DNA of 64,000 nucleotides from RGIG529 sp050950425 (GTDB taxonomy: Bacteria > Bacillota > Clostridia > Oscillospirales > Oscillospiraceae), in the NCBI GenBank assembly GCA_050950425.1, contig JBMNHO010000002.1:1550001-1614000 (forward strand), in the 5' to 3' direction. The notes under the pieces were generated by a model. The model searched no databases. It was not told the origin of the DNA and worked only from the letters and a program-made list of their open reading frames with translations. The translations under genes and the position numbers were made by a program. Below, piece after piece: positions 61,343 through 64,000 of this stretch; the first letter of the stretch is position 1; the number at the start of each line of letters is the position of its first letter.

Positions 61343-61552
61343 ATGGCTGTTATTACAAAAGACACTGTTATCGCTGATTTGCTTGTCATTGCACCGGAAA
61401 CCGCACCGGTTTTGTTTTCCATCGGGATGCACTGCCTGGGCTGCCCCGCTTCCCAGGGAGAAACTGTGGAGCAGGCATGTGCTGTACATGGCGTGGATGT
61501 AGACGAATTGGTGGCAAAGCTTAACGCAAGCATGAACAAAAAAGAAGCGTAA
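61343..61552 (+). CDS. DUF1858 small protein
   Basis: 69 residues behind TTGGAGGG. VITKDTVIADLLVIAPETAPVLFSIGMHCLGCPASQGETVEQACAVHGVDVDELVAKLN matches the DUF1858 domain, with its CxGCPAS motif. The domain resembles the N-terminal part of the iron-cluster repair protein ScdA/RIC. A stand-alone copy may bind a metal or redox partner. It is a monocistronic gene with its own promoter and terminator. Confidence 0.9.
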   Translation: MAVITKDTVIADLLVIAPETAPVLFSIGMHCLGCPASQGETVEQACAVHGVDVDELVAKLNASMNKKEA

Positions 61553-61578
61553 GTACCATACGTACAAAATGAGAAGTG

Positions 61579-61605
61579 AGAAGCCCTCTTGTTTAGAGGG
61601 CTTCT
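61579..61605 (+). terminator. Terminator after the DUF1858 gene
   Basis: An 11-bp stem (61579-61589 with 61595-61605), loop TGTTT; the T-rich tail is short. Confidence 0.7.
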
Positions 61606-61670
61606 TCTGTTCCAAGGCGGTGCCAAAAGCCGGTGTTTATGCCGGCACAAAGGTCGCAAGAGGAGGATTT

Positions 61671-62378
61671 GTGGAAAAACGTTTGATATTATCAAAGCGG
61701 CTTTCCTGCCTGGGGGGCTGGGTCGCGCCCGGCGCCCGGCTGGTGGACGTGGGTACAGACCATGGCTTTTTGCCTGTCAGCCTGCTGCTGGAAGGCGTGT
61801 GTCAAAGGGCGATTGCAGCGGACATTGGCAGCGGCCCCCTGCAAAACGCCCGCAAGACAGCGGAGCGGTACGGCGTTCTGGAGCGCATGACATTTATAAC
61901 GTCAGACGGGCTGGAGCAAATTTCCCCGGAAGAGGTGGACACCGTCGTCATGGCTGGAATGGGCGGCGAAACCATGATTCACATTTTGGAGGGCGCGCCC
62001 TGGGTCAATGACCCACGGTATACGCTCCTGTTGCAGCCCATGTCAAAGGCGGAGCTGCTCCGTTCGTTTTTATACAGCCACGGATATGAAGTGGAGCGGG
62101 AGCGGCTGGTGGAAGAGCCCCCTTTTTTATATCATGTTCTTTTGGCGAAAGGGGGGTGTCTCCCAAAGCAGATGTCAGACCCGCTGCTGCGTTATGGCAG
62201 CGCGGCCCTTTGGAGCAGCAAAGACCCTCTTTTGGGAACGTACTGCGATGGGCTAATCGGGCGGCTGAGCCGGGCAATTGAAGGCCTTCAAAAGTCAGAA
62301 AAACCGGAGGATACTGCCCGCCGCCGAGCAATGGAAGAAGACAGGGCCGCTTTGATACGGAAAAGGAGGGAACTCTGA
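61671..62378 (+). CDS. trmK: tRNA (adenine(22)-N1)-methyltransferase TrmK
   Basis: 235 residues from GTG 61671 with GAGGAGG upstream. LSKRLSCLGGWVAPGARLVDVGTDHGFLPVSLL is the SAM-binding opening, followed by AADIGSGPLQNARKTAE and VVMAGMGGETMIHIL. It methylates A22 of some tRNAs. It is followed 2 bp on by the NIF3-family gene, the usual arrangement. Confidence 0.92.
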   Translation: MEKRLILSKRLSCLGGWVAPGARLVDVGTDHGFLPVSLLLEGVCQRAIAADIGSGPLQNARKTAERYGVLERMTFITSDGLEQISPEEVDTVVMAGMGGETMIHILEGAPWVNDPRYTLLLQPMSKAELLRSFLYSHGYEVERERLVEEPPFLYHVLLAKGGCLPKQMSDPLLRYGSAALWSSKDPLLGTYCDGLIGRLSRAIEGLQKSEKPEDTARRRAMEEDRAALIRKRREL

Positions 62379-62379
62379 C

Positions 62380-63177
62380 ATGAGAAATGTGAAAGAAATT
62401 TTGGATTACTTAGAGCAAAAAGCACCCCTTTCCTGGCAGGAGTCTTATGACAACGCAGGATTTTTGGTGGGGGACGCAAAAATGCCGGTGGAACGGGTTT
62501 TGGTTGCGCTGGACGTGACCGTCCCCGTGGTGCAGGAGGCGGCGGACATCGGCGCTTCCCTCATCGTGTCCCATCATCCTGTTGTGTTTCATCCGCTGCG
62601 CAGTGTAACAGGCGGGGATGGCAGCAGCAAGGCAGTGGCGGCATTGATCCGAAACGAGATCAGCGCCATTTGCATGCACACCAATCTGGATGCGGCACCC
62701 GGCGGCGTGAACGATGTGCTGGCGGCGGCTCTCGGGCTGGGCCAAACCGAGGTGCTGTTGCCCATGGGAAAACGAGAGACAGACGGCGCACACTACGGCA
62801 TCGGCCGAATTGGCGAACTAGCTGCGCCTTTGCCCTTTCTCACGTTTGGGGAAGGGGTCAAGCGGGCGCTCCAGGCGGGAGGGCTTCGTTTTTACGACGC
62901 GGGAAAGACCGTTTTTCGGGTGGCGGTTGGCGGGGGTTCCTGCGGCAGCTTGCTGCCGGAGGTCATCGCACGGGGCTGCGATACCTTTGTCACTGGAGAT
63001 GTGAAGTACGACGTTTTTTTGGAAGCAGCCGCTATGGGGGTCAATGTAATCGACGCGGGACATTATCCAACGGAGCAACTCGTTTGCGAAACCCTCGCAA
63101 GCTGGCTGGAAGAGGCGTTTCCGGGTCTAGAGGCCGTCGTCTCCGGATGCCATCGTGACGTGGTTGGCTTTTTGTGA
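62380..63177 (+). CDS. Nif3-like dinuclear metal-centre protein (YqfO family)
   Basis: 265 residues. VKEILDYLEQKAPLSWQESYDNAGFLVG opens the family, and the metal ligands appear in IVSHHPVVFHPL, MHTNLDAAPGGVND and DAGHYPTEQ. This is the short form, without the inserted PII-like domain of longer members. Proposed GTP cyclohydrolase-like or regulatory role; not settled. Confidence 0.92.
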   Translation: MRNVKEILDYLEQKAPLSWQESYDNAGFLVGDAKMPVERVLVALDVTVPVVQEAADIGASLIVSHHPVVFHPLRSVTGGDGSSKAVAALIRNEISAICMHTNLDAAPGGVNDVLAAALGLGQTEVLLPMGKRETDGAHYGIGRIGELAAPLPFLTFGEGVKRALQAGGLRFYDAGKTVFRVAVGGGSCGSLLPEVIARGCDTFVTGDVKYDVFLEAAAMGVNVIDAGHYPTEQLVCETLASWLEEAFPGLEAVVSGCHRDVVGFL

Positions 63178-63186
63178 GAAATCCCC

Positions 63187-63215
63187 TTGCGTGGAGCGGC
63201 TTTGTATGGTAAAAT
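63187..63215 (+). promoter_or_regulatory. Putative promoter of yebC
   Basis: TTGCGT (63187-63192), a 17-bp spacer and TAAAAT (63210-63215). Confidence 0.45.
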
Positions 63216-63298
63216 AATAAATATTATGGATATTTTACGGACTTTTCCCGGTGAAGCGGGGAAAAAAGTTGAGATTGAAGCAAGGAGACGAAGATACC

Positions 63299-64000
63299 AT
63301 GGCGGGACATTCCAAATGGGCGAACATTCAGCATAAAAAAGGAAAGACAGACGCGCAAAGGGCAAAGCTCTTTACGAAAATGTCAAAGGAGATCATTGTT
63401 GCGGTTAAATCCGGGGGCAGCGCCAATCCGGCGGAAAACTCCCGCTTGAAAGATGTCATCGCAAAGGCGAAAGCGGCCAACGTACCAAACGACAACATCA
63501 AGCGGGCGGTGGAAAAAGCCCAGGGCTCAGACGCCACCAACTATGAAACCATTGTATATGAAGGGTATGGCCCTTGCGGGGTTGCCGTCATTGTGGAAAC
63601 GATGACAGACAACCGAAACCGTACAGCGTCGGAAATGCGCCATTACTTTGATAAATACGGCGGCAATCTGGGTGCGACAGGCTGCGTTTCCTGGTCTTTT
63701 GATCCAAAGGGTGTCATTGTCATCGAGAGCGAGGATCTGGAGGAAGACACGGTGATGATGGACGCGCTGGAGGCCGGCGCGGCCGATTTTTCCAGCGAAG
63801 GCGAAGTGTTTGAGATTTACACAGAACCGGATGCCTGCGGCAATGTTACCACGGCGCTGGAGGAAAAAGGGTATGCCTTTTTGTCGGCTGAGGTGGAAAT
63901 GGTGCCTCAAAACTATGTGACAGTGCAGTCTGACGAAGATAAGAAGAACCTGGAAAAGCTGATCGAGATGCTGGAAGACAACGAAGACGTCCAAAATGTC
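63299..64000 (+). CDS. yebC: YebC/PmpR-family regulator, 3' end outside the window
   Basis: 234 codons are visible and open at the window edge; the family is about 240-250 residues, so only the tail is missing. The start MAGHSKWANIQHKKGKTDAQR follows CAAGGAGAC and is diagnostic. NYETIVYEGYGPCGVAVIVE and GNLGATGCVSWSF are further family blocks. YebC/TACO1 proteins act as DNA-binding regulators or, as shown more recently, in relieving ribosome stalling. Confidence 0.95.
   Translation, partial: MAGHSKWANIQHKKGKTDAQRAKLFTKMSKEIIVAVKSGGSANPAENSRLKDVIAKAKAANVPNDNIKRAVEKAQGSDATNYETIVYEGYGPCGVAVIVETMTDNRNRTASEMRHYFDKYGGNLGATGCVSWSFDPKGVIVIESEDLEEDTVMMDALEAGAADFSSEGEVFEIYTEPDACGNVTTALEEKGYAFLSAEVEMVPQNYVTVQSDEDKKNLEKLIEMLEDNEDVQNV

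Overview
The window (about 53% GC by eye) reads as a chromosomal segment of an anaerobic, endospore-forming member of the Clostridia (Bacillota). The evidence is a leucine T-box leader, two [FeFe]-hydrogenase family proteins, many ferredoxin-type clusters, a SpoIVFA/SpoIVFB-type protease pair, a YtfJ/GerW sporulation protein, an S-layer-homology lysozyme, TTG/GTG starts behind strong Shine-Dalgarno sites, and near-consensus SigA promoters. No phage, insertion sequence or CRISPR array is visible. I do not name a species.

Layout. 1-8.9 kb: asnS, nfo and a truncated ogt-like gene (minus strand), tRNA-Gln(CTG), T-box-controlled leuA, a DhaT-like iron alcohol dehydrogenase behind a long leader, a 3-hydroxyacyl-CoA dehydrogenase with a pyridoxal kinase, and tRNA-Leu(TAG). 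9-12.4 kb: an ArsR-headed SsuABC/TauABC-like ABC importer whose binding protein is unusually Cys-rich. 12.6-18.2 kb: a DUF362 double-[4Fe-4S] protein, a cysteine hydrolase, an SLH/GH25 wall hydrolase, two small or unknown genes and glycerol dehydrogenase. 18.2-23.5 kb: a four-gene hydrogenase cluster (group-B-like [FeFe] hydrogenase, thioredoxin-like [2Fe-2S] ferredoxin, PAS-bearing sensory hydrogenase, SpoIIE/PP2C phosphatase) behind a leader of about 300 nt; it looks like a hydrogen/redox sensing module. 23.6-30 kb: typA, carbonic anhydrase, DUF421, a Spx/ArsC-like protein, a LysR regulator and a P-loop ATPase.

30.4-32.3 kb: a gene-free stretch of about 1.15 kb with its own promoter and many inverted repeats, ending at an aquaporin gene with atypical NPA boxes. 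32.7-36.5 kb: a Mn/Zn ABC importer whose second permease is frameshifted at a G6 tract and carries a winged-helix tail. 36.6-38.9 kb: tRNA-Pro(CGG) co-oriented with a 63-residue ORF, then the SpoIVFA/FB-like pair.

38.9-64 kb: a dense, mostly plus-strand housekeeping block. It holds two radical-SAM-associated genes, a NatAB-like exporter, rplS-rbgA-rnhB-yraN, thrC, a phosphoesterase, tig-clpP-clpX-lon-ysxC, an FAH-family hydrolase, an M50 protease, scpA-scpB-DUF2953-ytfJ-dacF-rluB, DUF1858, trmK, a NIF3-family gene and a truncated yebC. clpX appears to start at CTG.

The accessory themes fit together: fermentative redox balancing (alcohol and glycerol dehydrogenases, aquaporin, hydrogenases, ferredoxin-like proteins) plus metal handling (ArsR/ABC, Mn/Zn ABC). 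The strongest candidates for undescribed biology are the long structured transcript before the aquaporin gene and the leader plus micro-ORFs before the hydrogenase cluster.
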